A stretch of DNA of 64,000 nt from JAEMQF01 sp963775015 (GTDB taxonomy: Bacteria > Pseudomonadota > Gammaproteobacteria > Burkholderiales > Burkholderiaceae_C), in contig CAVZHI010000016.1 in the NCBI GenBank assembly GCA_963775015.1, positions 29,456-93,455 on the forward strand. Direction: 5' to 3'. The notes beneath the pieces were generated by a model. The model was not told the origin of the DNA, ran no database searches, and saw nothing but the letters and a program-made list of their open reading frames with translations. A program made the position numbers and the translations under genes. This document shows positions 36,689 through 43,941 of the stretch, in pieces; the stretch's first letter is position 1, and the number at the start of each line of letters is the position of its first letter.

Positions 36689-37087
36689 TCACGCCTTGCG
36701 CACGCGCGCGCGTCCGGAGCCGGGCGCAGGCGATGCCGGCGGGGGCGCGCGGCGTGTCGCAGCGCGCAGCGCCGCTTCGAGCGCGAGCCGTGCCCAGGGC
36801 TGCATCGCTGCCGGCGAATCGACCGCGTCGGCCGAGACGCTGAAGTAACCCATGCTGATCGAGCGGCTCTTCGCCTCGTAGACGAAGGGCTCGCAGCCGG
36901 CGGCCTCAAACGCCGCGCGCGACGTGGCGTCGGCCTTCAGGAAGAGCTGGTCGAACGCGACGATGGCGATGAACAAGCCGTCGACGTACACGCCGTGGCC
37001 GCCGAACATGCGCCGGGCGCGTGCGTGACCGAGTGGCGCAAACAGCTCCAGGCAATGTTCGACGAAGGGATCGGGCGGGCGTGGCAT
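36689..37087 (-). CDS. TfoX N-terminal-domain protein
   Basis: 132 residues. A TfoX_N domain covers almost the whole protein: PDPFVEHCLELFAPLGHARARRMFGGHGVYVDG (quoted in part), FDQLFLKAD and YEAKSRSISMGYFSVSAD, followed by a basic Arg-rich tail. Full-length TfoX/Sxy activates competence genes in gammaproteobacteria, but single-domain versions such as this are widespread and their role is unclear. It lies between the two cyclo-ligase genes, convergent with the first and divergent from the second. Confidence 0.85.
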   Translation of the reverse strand: MPRPPDPFVEHCLELFAPLGHARARRMFGGHGVYVDGLFIAIVAFDQLFLKADATSRAAFEAAGCEPFVYEAKSRSISMGYFSVSADAVDSPAAMQPWARLALEAALRAATRRAPPPASPAPGSGRARVRKA

Positions 37088-37165
37088 GCGTCAGTCTTGC
37101 ACAATCGACTCCCTGAGGCCCAGCCACGCTTGGCGTCGCCCCCGTCATTCACCAGGGTTGCAGCA

Positions 37166-37765
37166 ATGGCATCGAATCCGGCGGATCTGCTGCGCGCCGC
37201 GCAGCGCCAGAAGCTCATCGCGGCGCGGCTCGCGCTGCCGGATCGGCTCGAGCGCGCGGTGGCGCTGCAAAACGCGCTGCGCGTCTGGCTCATCGGGCGC
37301 CGCGAGTCGAGCATCGGCGCGTACTGGCCGATCAAGGGCGAGTTCGATCCACTGCCCGCCCTGTACCGCTGGAGCGAAGGCGCGCCCGAGGGCGTGATCC
37401 GGCGCATCGGCCTCCCCGTGGCGGACCGCGTCTCGGGTTCGCTGCGTTTTCACATCTGGTACCCGGGTTGTCCGATGGAGCTCGACGCTTACGACATCTC
37501 CAAGCCGAAGGGCACGGAAGAGTTTGCGCCGCAACTGCTGATCGTGCCGTGCCTGGGCTACGGCCCCGGCGGCGTGCGCCTGGGCTACGGCGGCGGATTC
37601 TTCGAGCGCACGCTGCTCGCCGTCGAGCCGAGCCCGGTGACGGTCGGCGTGAGCTACACACATGGCTTTCTGCCGATGCTGCGCGCCGGCCCGGCCGAAG
37701 TCGAGCTCGACGTGATGTTGACCGAAGACGGCGTGATGTGGGAGCGCGACGCGCAGGGGTCGTGA
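37166..37765 (+). CDS. 5-formyltetrahydrofolate cyclo-ligase (copy 2)
   Basis: 199 residues. Motifs are SIGAYWPIKGEFDPLPALYRW, LLIVPCLGYGPGGVRLGYGGGFFERTL (quoted in part; the usual YYDR is FFER here) and the C-terminal VELDVMLTEDGVMW. It is clearly homologous to copy 1 but diverged throughout, so it is an old paralog or separately acquired copy rather than a fresh duplication. ATG at 37166 is preferred over the upstream frame, which overlaps the TfoX-like gene. It converges on metF with 3 bases between the stops, linking it spatially to the methyl-cycle operon. Confidence 0.85.
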   Translation: MASNPADLLRAAQRQKLIAARLALPDRLERAVALQNALRVWLIGRRESSIGAYWPIKGEFDPLPALYRWSEGAPEGVIRRIGLPVADRVSGSLRFHIWYPGCPMELDAYDISKPKGTEEFAPQLLIVPCLGYGPGGVRLGYGGGFFERTLLAVEPSPVTVGVSYTHGFLPMLRAGPAEVELDVMLTEDGVMWERDAQGS

Positions 37766-37768
37766 ACC

Positions 37769-38611
37769 TCAGGCGCGCAGGCGCTGCAGGATTTCGAGCG
37801 TCAGCGTGCTCTGGTTCATGGTGTAGAAGTGCAGCCCCGGCGCGCCGCCGCTGATGAGGCGCTCGCACAGGCGCGTCACGACGTCCAGGCCGAACGCGCG
37901 GATCGATGGTGCGTCGTCGACGAATCCTTCCATCTTCAGCGCCACCCAGCGTGGGATCTCGATCCCGTCGCGCGCCGCGAACTGGGCGATCTTCGAGAAG
38001 TTGTGAAACGGCATCACCCCCGGCACGATGGGCACCTCCACACCGAGCGCGCGCACCGCATCGACGAAGTGGAAGTAGGCGTCGGGGTTGAAGAAGAACT
38101 GCGTGATCGCCGAATCGGCGCCGCACTTGATCTTCTCGGCGAAATGGCTCAGGTCCCGCGCCGCGTAGCGCTGCTGCGGATGGTATTCGGGGTAGGCGGC
38201 GACTTCGATGTGGAAATTCCCGCCTTGTGCGTCGCGGATGAAGCGCACCAGATCGGCGGCGTAGCGGAACTCGCCGCCCGCCGCAGTGCCGCTCGGCAGG
38301 TCGCCGCGCAGCGCGACGATGCGCGACAGGCCGTGCGCACGATAAGTTTCGAGCAGCTGCGCGACCCCCTCGCGCGTCGCGCCGACACAAGACAAATGCG
38401 GTGCCGCACTGTGCCCCGCCGCAGCGATGGCGAGCACGGTCTGCAGCGTCTTGTCGCGCGTCGAGCCGCCGGCGCCGTAGGTCACGCTGAAGAACTCGGG
38501 CGCTGCCGCGCCGAGCTGTTGCACGACGTCGATCAGTTTCGCGTCGCCGACGGGCGTGTTCGGCGGAAAGAATTCGAAGCTGACCGGCACTGCGGGGCGG
38601 CTTGGATTCAT
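37769..38611 (-). CDS. metF: Methylenetetrahydrofolate reductase
   Basis: 280 residues, the usual bacterial MetF length. Motifs are VSFEFFPPNTPVGDAKL, FFSVTYGAGGSTRDKTLQTV, LSRIVALRGDLPSG, CGADSAITQFFFNPDAYFHFVD (quoted in part) and PIVPGVMPFHNFSKIAQFA. The FAD enzyme makes 5-methyl-THF, the methyl donor for MetH. The start codon overlaps the tlyA stop (ATGA). It is the third gene of the ahcY-tlyA-metF operon behind the SAH riboswitch, so its expression should rise when SAH builds up. Confidence 0.95.
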   Translation of the reverse strand: MNPSRPAVPVSFEFFPPNTPVGDAKLIDVVQQLGAAAPEFFSVTYGAGGSTRDKTLQTVLAIAAAGHSAAPHLSCVGATREGVAQLLETYRAHGLSRIVALRGDLPSGTAAGGEFRYAADLVRFIRDAQGGNFHIEVAAYPEYHPQQRYAARDLSHFAEKIKCGADSAITQFFFNPDAYFHFVDAVRALGVEVPIVPGVMPFHNFSKIAQFAARDGIEIPRWVALKMEGFVDDAPSIRAFGLDVVTRLCERLISGGAPGLHFYTMNQSTLTLEILQRLRA

Positions 38612-39375
38612 GGCGTCGACTCCGGCGAGTGCGCCGCACGAAGCGGCACGGCGCGCACAAAAAACTCTCGATTCCCGTCGCCGCCGGTGATGGGGCTGTC
38701 GAACCAATCGAGCACGGAGAAACGCAGCGCCGCGAAGGCGGCGCGAATGCGCTGCTCGACTTGCGCGAATGCGGCTGGATCACGCACCAGACCGCCTTTG
38801 CCGATGTCGGAGGGTTGCAATTCGAATTGCGGCTTGACGAGCATCAGCAACTCCGCTTTGGCGAGCGGCGTGAGCGCGGGCAGGACGAGGCTCAGCGAGA
38901 TGAACGATACATCGCCGGTGATCAAGTCAAAGCGCGCGACGGGCAGTTGCGCCGTCTGCAGATGGCGCGCGTTCACACCTTCCAGCGCCGTCACGCGCGA
39001 GTCGCCGCGCAGGCTCGGGTGCAGCTGGCCGTGGCCGACGTCCACACCGACGACGCGCGCCGCGCCCTCGCGCAACAAGACCTCGGTGAAGCCGCCGCTG
39101 CCCTGGCCCACGTCGAGACAGGTCGCGCCGCGCACGTCGATTCCGCAGCGCACCAATGCCGCGGCGAGCTTGAGCCCGCCGCGTGAGACGTAGCGCACCT
39201 CCGCGTCATCGGTGATCTCGACGCGGCAGTCCGGCGGCACGTCTTCGCCGGCCTTGGCGGCCACTTGCCAGCCGGCCGTGCCGAGCCAGCGCACCGCGCC
39301 GCGGTCGAGCAGGCGCCGCGCCGCGGATCGGCTCGGCGCGAGGCCTTGCTGCACGAGCAACTGGTCGACGCGCAT
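38608..39375 (-). CDS. tlyA: TlyA-family rRNA methyltransferase (S4 domain plus FtsJ-like)
   Basis: 255 residues. The N-terminal S4 RNA-binding domain is MRVDQLLVQQGLAPSRSAARRLLDRGAVRW (quoted in part). The FtsJ-like methyltransferase domain has KLAAALVRCGIDVRGATCLDVGQGSGGFTEVLL (quoted in part), GVDVGHGQLHPSLRGD, GDVSFISLSLVLPAL and LMLVKPQFE. TlyA 2'-O-methylates ribosomal RNA in actinobacteria; in betaproteobacteria the homolog is often annotated haemolysin without good reason. It uses SAM and yields SAH, which fits its place between ahcY and metF (ATGA overlap with metF). Confidence 0.9.
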   Translation of the reverse strand: MRVDQLLVQQGLAPSRSAARRLLDRGAVRWLGTAGWQVAAKAGEDVPPDCRVEITDDAEVRYVSRGGLKLAAALVRCGIDVRGATCLDVGQGSGGFTEVLLREGAARVVGVDVGHGQLHPSLRGDSRVTALEGVNARHLQTAQLPVARFDLITGDVSFISLSLVLPALTPLAKAELLMLVKPQFELQPSDIGKGGLVRDPAAFAQVEQRIRAAFAALRFSVLDWFDSPITGGDGNREFFVRAVPLRAAHSPESTP

Positions 39376-39412
39376 CGCTGGGCCGCTGCCTCGTTCGGAT
39401 CACCCCGCCCGC

Positions 39413-40843
39413 TCAATAGCGATAGCTGTCGGGCTTGTACGGCCCTTGCTTGGGAACGCCGATGTACGCCGCCTGCTCGTCGCTGAGTTCGCTGAGCTGG
39501 GCGTTGAGCGTGCGCAGCTGCAGCCGCGCCACCTTCTCGTCCAGGTGCTTGGGAAGCACGTAGACCTTGCCCTGCTCGTAAAAGTCGCTGTGGGTGAAGA
39601 GTTCGATCTGCGCAATCGTCTGGTTCGCGAACGAGCTGCTCATCACGTAGCTCGGGTGCCCCGTGCCGCAGCCCAGGTTCACCAGGCGACCCTTGGCGAG
39701 CAGGATGATGCGCTTGCCACCCTCGAAGATCACGTGATCGACTTGCGGCTTGATCTCTTCCCACTGGCACTTCGTCTCGATCGCCGCGATGTCGATTTCG
39801 TTGTCGAAGTGGCCGATGTTGCAGACGATGGCGTTGTGCTTCATCGCCGCCATGTGGCCGTAAGTGATCACGCCCTTGTTGCCGGTTGCGGTGACGAAGA
39901 TGTCGGCCAGCGGCGCGGCGTAGTCCATCGTCACGACGCGGTAGCCCTCCATCGCCGCTTGCAATGCGTTGATCGGGTCGATCTCGGTCACCCAGACCTG
40001 GGCGCTGAGCGCACGCAGCGCCTGCGCCGAGCCCTTGCCGACATCGCCGTAACCCGCGATCACGGCGATCTTGCCGGCGACCATCACGTCGGTTGCGCGC
40101 TTGATGCCGTCGACCAGGCTTTCGCGACAACCGTAGAGGTTGTCGAACTTGCTCTTCGTCACCGAGTCGTTGACGTTGATCGCGCGGAACATGAGCGTGC
40201 CCTTCGCGCTCATCTCCTTCAGGCGGTGCACGCCGGTCGTCGTTTCTTCGGTGACGCCGATGATCTGCGCGCTCTTGCGGCTGTACCAGGTCGGGTCAAG
40301 CGCGAGCTTGGCCTTGATCGCGGCGTAGAGCTCGCGTTCTTCTTCGCTCGTCGGGTCCGAGATGAGTCGCGCGTCGCTTTCGGCGCGCTTGCCCAGGTGC
40401 ATCAGCAAGGTCGCGTCGCCGCCGTCGTCGAGGATCATGTTCGGGCCTTCGCCTTGTGCCCCTTTGGCGCCAAATTCAAAGATGCGGTGCGTGTAGTCCC
40501 AGTAGTCCTTCAGCGATTCGCCCTTGTAGGCGAACACCGGAGTGCCCTTCACGGCCAGCGCCGCCGCCGCGTGGTCCTGCGTGCTGAAGATGTTGCACGA
40601 CGCCCAACGTACCGTCGCGCCGAGCGCCTGCAGCGTCTCGACGAGCACGGCGGTCTGGATCGTCATGTGCAGGCTGCCCGTGACGCGCGCGCCTTTCAGC
40701 GGTTGCGCCTTCGCGTATTCGGCGCGAATCGCCATCAGCGCCGGCATTTCGCTCTCGGCGATGGCAATTTCCTTGCGCCCCCAGTCGGCGAGTTTCAGAT
40801 CGGCGACGGCGTGGTCGGGATTTGGTTTCACAACAGCGTTCAT
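39413..40843 (-). CDS. ahcY: S-adenosylhomocysteine hydrolase
   Basis: 476 residues. Motifs are ARVTGSLHMTIQTAVLVETL, CNIFSTQDHAAAAL, the NAD-binding GYGDVGKGSAQALRA, EIDPINALQAAMEGY and the C-terminal KPDSYRY. It splits SAH into adenosine and homocysteine, keeping methylation reactions running. The start is ATG at 40843 with AAGGAG 8 bases before it; the frame continues upstream through the riboswitch region but that part is not coding. It leads ahcY-tlyA-metF. Confidence 0.96.
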   Translation of the reverse strand: MNAVVKPNPDHAVADLKLADWGRKEIAIAESEMPALMAIRAEYAKAQPLKGARVTGSLHMTIQTAVLVETLQALGATVRWASCNIFSTQDHAAAALAVKGTPVFAYKGESLKDYWDYTHRIFEFGAKGAQGEGPNMILDDGGDATLLMHLGKRAESDARLISDPTSEEERELYAAIKAKLALDPTWYSRKSAQIIGVTEETTTGVHRLKEMSAKGTLMFRAINVNDSVTKSKFDNLYGCRESLVDGIKRATDVMVAGKIAVIAGYGDVGKGSAQALRALSAQVWVTEIDPINALQAAMEGYRVVTMDYAAPLADIFVTATGNKGVITYGHMAAMKHNAIVCNIGHFDNEIDIAAIETKCQWEEIKPQVDHVIFEGGKRIILLAKGRLVNLGCGTGHPSYVMSSSFANQTIAQIELFTHSDFYEQGKVYVLPKHLDEKVARLQLRTLNAQLSELSDEQAAYIGVPKQGPYKPDSYRY

Positions 40844-40927
40844 GGTGGCTCCTTGGGCGGTAGAACCCGCAACAAGCCGCTGACGACGGTGCTTGAATGA
40901 ACACTCACCCTCGGGGCAGCCCGGTGC

Positions 40928-40993
40928 GGGTGAGCGCGGTTGCATGAAGATTTCCGAGCCTGGCCCCTGTGGGGGTTGCAACGCTCCTCGGAA
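40928..40993 (-). promoter_or_regulatory. SAH riboswitch upstream of ahcY-tlyA-metF
   Basis: On the minus strand: TTCCGAGGAGCGTTGCAAC, a short C/G hairpin (CCCC/GGGG), CAGGCTCGGAA, then GCAACCGCGCTCACC. P1 is a perfect 7-bp helix (40987-40993 with 40952-40958). GAGCG and TTGC of the 5' block pair with CGCTC and GCAA of the 3' block as the H-type pseudoknot. This is a near-consensus SAH aptamer. About 85 bases separate it from the ahcY start, enough for an expression platform that frees the AAGGAG site. Confidence 0.93.
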
Positions 40994-41000
40994 GCCGCGC

Positions 41001-41006
41001 ATTGTA
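41001..41006 (-). promoter_or_regulatory. Candidate -10 box (TACAAT) of the ahcY riboswitch transcript
   Basis: TACAAT on the minus strand ends 7 bases before riboswitch helix P1, the same geometry as at the metH riboswitch. No good -35 match is visible. Confidence 0.5.
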
Positions 41007-41051
41007 GCCGCGGCTGATCACGCTGCGCAGCAAATCCGGCACACTTCGCCC

Positions 41052-41855
41052 ATGCCCGCGCGCGTCACTCCCTGGTCTGTCTGCGCGCCGGAGCAGCTGC
41101 GCAATGTGTGCGGCGTTCTGACCGACATCGACGACACGCTGACGCGCGACGGCGCGATCGAGCCCGTCGCGCTCGCCGCGCTGCAGCGCCTCGCGCAAGC
41201 CGGGTTGCCGGTGATCGCGATCACTGGTCGACCGATGGGATGGAGCGAACCGTTCGCGCGCGACTGGCCAATCGCGGGAATCGTCGCCGAAAACGGCGCT
41301 GTGGCACTGTTTCGTGAGGCGCAGCAGCTCCGGATTGAATACGCCCAGGATGCCGCGACGCGCGAATCCAATGCGCTGCGCCTGCGCGAGGCGGCCGCCG
41401 CGATCCTGCGCGAACTACCGCAGGCACGCCTGGCGCGCGACAGCGCCGGCCGGATCACCGACATCGCGATCGACCACAGCGAGCACGCGCATCTGGCGCC
41501 GGCCGACATCGAACGCGCCGTGAACCTGTTGCGCGAACGCGGCATGCACGCCACGGTGAGTTCGATCCACATCAACGCCTGGTTCGGCGCGCACGACAAG
41601 CTCAGCGGCGCACGCTGGATCGTGCGCCGCCTGCTCGCGCAAGAGCTCGATGCGCGGCGCTGGGTTTACGTCGGCGACTCGACGAACGACCAGCTCATGT
41701 TCGGTCACATCGAGTTGAGCGTCGGCGTGGCGAACCTGTTGCGCTTTGAATCGGTGCTGACCACCTGGCCTGCGTACTTGACGGCCGGCGAGCGCGGTGC
41801 GGGTTTCGCTGAAGTCGCCGACGCGCTGCTCGCGGCGCGCGAACCCGGTGCTTGA
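41052..41855 (+). CDS. HAD-superfamily (Cof/type IIB) phosphatase
   Basis: 267 residues. HAD motif I is VCGVLTDIDDTLTRDG (nucleophile Asp, second Asp two residues on). Motif II lies in LPVIAITGRPMGW. The IIB cap (about 85-190) contains the IVAENGAVALF segment. Motif IV is WVYVGDSTNDQLMF. This layout resembles mannosyl-3-phosphoglycerate or sucrose-phosphate phosphatases, but the substrate cannot be assigned. It is divergent from the ahcY riboswitch promoter. No Shine-Dalgarno sequence precedes the ATG. Confidence 0.85.
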   Translation: MPARVTPWSVCAPEQLRNVCGVLTDIDDTLTRDGAIEPVALAALQRLAQAGLPVIAITGRPMGWSEPFARDWPIAGIVAENGAVALFREAQQLRIEYAQDAATRESNALRLREAAAAILRELPQARLARDSAGRITDIAIDHSEHAHLAPADIERAVNLLRERGMHATVSSIHINAWFGAHDKLSGARWIVRRLLAQELDARRWVYVGDSTNDQLMFGHIELSVGVANLLRFESVLTTWPAYLTAGERGAGFAEVADALLAAREPGA

Positions 41856-41873
41856 CGACGCTGCGGGCCGCGC

Positions 41874-42964
41874 TCACAGCGAAAGAAAACTGCGCATGCG
41901 CTCGATTTCGTCTTCGAGTGCCGCACGGAACGCCGCGCCGCGCGGCGGGCGGCCCGAAGCGTAGCCGGTCTCAACATCGGAGCTCGCCTTCGCTTGCCGA
42001 CACGTTGGCCCAACCGAGCACCTGCTCGCGCCAGAGCAGCGGCAACGCGTAGTAGCCGCGCACGCGTTTCTGCGGCGGCGTGTACGCCTCGAAGCGGTAG
42101 GCCCAGCCCCAGAGCATCTCGAAGCGCCTGCGGTCCCACACGACCGGATCGAACGGCGCGAGCAGGCGCACGGCGGCAGCGTCGCCTTCGTCGTGCGAGG
42201 CAACCGGGCTCTCGCCTTCGGGCCAGTACCAGGTGCTGCCCTGCACTTCGGCTTGCGGCAGGCGCTGCTTGGCGCGCGCCAAAGCCGCAGCGCGCAAATG
42301 CGCCCATTGCGGCGCGCCGCCTCGGAGGTGGCTCACGAGTTCGCTGAAGCTGCGCGCCGGCAGCGGCGCGTACTTGCGAACGATCACGTCGATCAGCGCG
42401 TCGAGCGCCGCCGCCGGGTCGGGAGCCTCCGGCCGCGCCTCGCGCGCCGCGTAAACGCGCACGCCGCCCTCGCGCCGCGCGATTCGCAGCAGGCCGCGGT
42501 AGTGCATGCCGTCCAGCAACTGCGTGCTCGCGTTGCTCGAGCCGCCGAACCAGTTGCGCACCTTGCCGTGCGCGAAATGCGCGTCGACCTCGCGCGGGTG
42601 CACGACGCCGCGTTCGCGCACGAACTCGAGCACCGCGTGCGCCTGCGTCCAGCGCGCCTTGGGCCAAGCCGTCTGCGGTACGCGCGGGTGCATCAGGTGG
42701 TGCGTGGCGCGCGGCAGGAAACCGTAGTTGACGAAGAAGTCCTCTTCGATGGCGAGCCGCGGATAGCGCCGCTCCAGGTCTCCGGCCCGATAGCCGGTGA
42801 CGCGGTGCCGCAGCGTCAGGTCCTGGGCGCGCGCCGGCGCACGGATCGGGTCCGCCTGCACGAAGCCGAGCTTGGCGATCGGCACGCGCCAGCGTGGTCG
42901 GCGCAAACAGGCTGCGCGCCACCGCGTAGCGGCGCAGGTGTTCGAGCGTCAGGCGGGCAGGCAT
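41874..42964 (-). pseudogene. YcaQ/AlkX-like winged-helix DNA glycosylase, interrupted by two +1 frameshifts
   Basis: Three frames add up to 362 residues. The start is MPARLTLEHLRRYAVARSLF in one frame. The main body (42880 to about 41985) has LGFVQADPIRAPARAQDLTLRHRV, containing the QxD catalytic motif of E. coli YcaQ-type crosslink-repair glycosylases, then EDFFVNYGFLPRATHHLMHPR (in part) and FDPVVWDRRRFEMLWGWAYRFE (in part). The end is ETGYASGRPPRGAAFRAALEDEI. Each junction is cured by removing one C: in GTGCCGATCG near 42884-42890 and in GCTCCGATG near 41979-41984. Since all else is conserved, base-call errors are as likely as true decay. The homolog unhooks interstrand crosslinks and alkylated bases. 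Confidence 0.82.
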
Positions 42965-43081
42965 CGGTGAATCGTCATCATCATCATGCCTGAAGCGCGC
43001 GCCTGTGGCGCCCTCGCGGCGCGCACCGCAGACGACGCCCGATCGGCATCTGCGCAGTCGACGTGCGGCTGCGCTTGCGCC

Positions 43082-43087
43082 TATGCT
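43082..43087 (+). promoter_or_regulatory. Candidate -10 box (TATGCT) for a leaderless NUDIX transcript
   Basis: TATGCT is separated from the ATG at 43094 by the 6 bases CCGGGC, and no ribosome site is present. Confidence 0.35.
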
Positions 43088-43093
43088 CCGGGC

Positions 43094-43756
43094 ATGGCAA
43101 GCGTGGCAATCGATTCGGCGCCGCAGTTGCGCCAGCAGCTGGCGCGTTTCGACGTGCTGCCGGTCGATGCGCCCGGCGTGCGGCGCGCCGCGGTCGCGGT
43201 GGCCGTGACCGAAGCGGGGTTCGGCCCCGATGTCGCGGGCCTGCCGCAACACACCGCCTGGAGCACCGAACCGGCGCTGCTGCTGACGCGCCGCGCTGCG
43301 GGCCTGCGCAGCCACGCCGGGCAATGGGCGATGCCGGGCGGGCGCGTCGACGCCGGTGAGACGCCTGAGCAGGCGGCGTTGCGCGAACTCGCCGAAGAAG
43401 TGGGCCTGCGGCTCGACGCTGGTGCGCTGCTGGGCCGCTTAGACGACTACGAAACGCGGTCCGGCTATGTGATCACGCCGGTGGTCGTGTGGGCCGGGCC
43501 GGCGCGCGACGTCGTTGCCAACCCGAGCGAAGTCGCCGCGATTCACCGCATTCCGCTGCCCGAACTGCTGCGCCCCGACGCACCGCTGCTGAATCACGTG
43601 CGCGGGGCGGAGCATCCGGTGCTGCGCATGCCGATCGGCGACACCTGGATCGCCGCGCCGACCGCGGCGTTCCTGTTCCAGTTTCGTGAATGGTGCATGC
43701 TGGATCGGCCGACGCGGGTGGCGCACTTTGATCAGCCGGTGTTTGCTTGGAGGTGA
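43094..43756 (+). CDS. NUDIX hydrolase, CoA-pyrophosphatase-like
   Basis: 220 residues. The NUDIX box is complete: GGRVDAGETPEQAALRELAEEVGL fits G-x5-E-x7-REU-x-EE-x-G-U (about residues 79-102). Upstream RSHAGQWAMPGG and the preceding LLLTRRAAGL match the CoA pyrophosphatase (NudL-like) group, which hydrolyses the pyrophosphate of CoA derivatives. The C-terminus ends VFAWR. It is convergent with metK; a perfect hairpin lies between them. Confidence 0.87.
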   Translation: MASVAIDSAPQLRQQLARFDVLPVDAPGVRRAAVAVAVTEAGFGPDVAGLPQHTAWSTEPALLLTRRAAGLRSHAGQWAMPGGRVDAGETPEQAALRELAEEVGLRLDAGALLGRLDDYETRSGYVITPVVVWAGPARDVVANPSEVAAIHRIPLPELLRPDAPLLNHVRGAEHPVLRMPIGDTWIAAPTAAFLFQFREWCMLDRPTRVAHFDQPVFAWR

Positions 43757-43858
43757 GGGTGCGCCGCCGGGGCTGTGTGGCTCCGGCACAGCGCTTCGCG
43801 CCTTAACTTCGCTGGCGCGTGGGTGCCCACCGCGAGACGCAGTGTGCGCTCGGGCCGT

Positions 43859-43882
43859 CCCGCAGTGCGCAAGCACTGCGGG
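43859..43882. terminator. Perfect 10-bp hairpin with GCAA tetraloop between NUDIX and metK
   Basis: CCCGCAGTGC, loop GCAA, GCACTGCGGG. It is symmetrical, so it would form in transcripts from either side of this convergent 185-base gap. There is no T-run. It may act as a terminator, a 3'-end stabiliser or a REP-like element. Confidence 0.6.
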
Positions 43883-43941
43883 AGCCGCGGCCCTCGCAGC
43901 CTTCGCCGCAAAGCCCAAGGGTCGCTTCGCGACCGCCGGAC

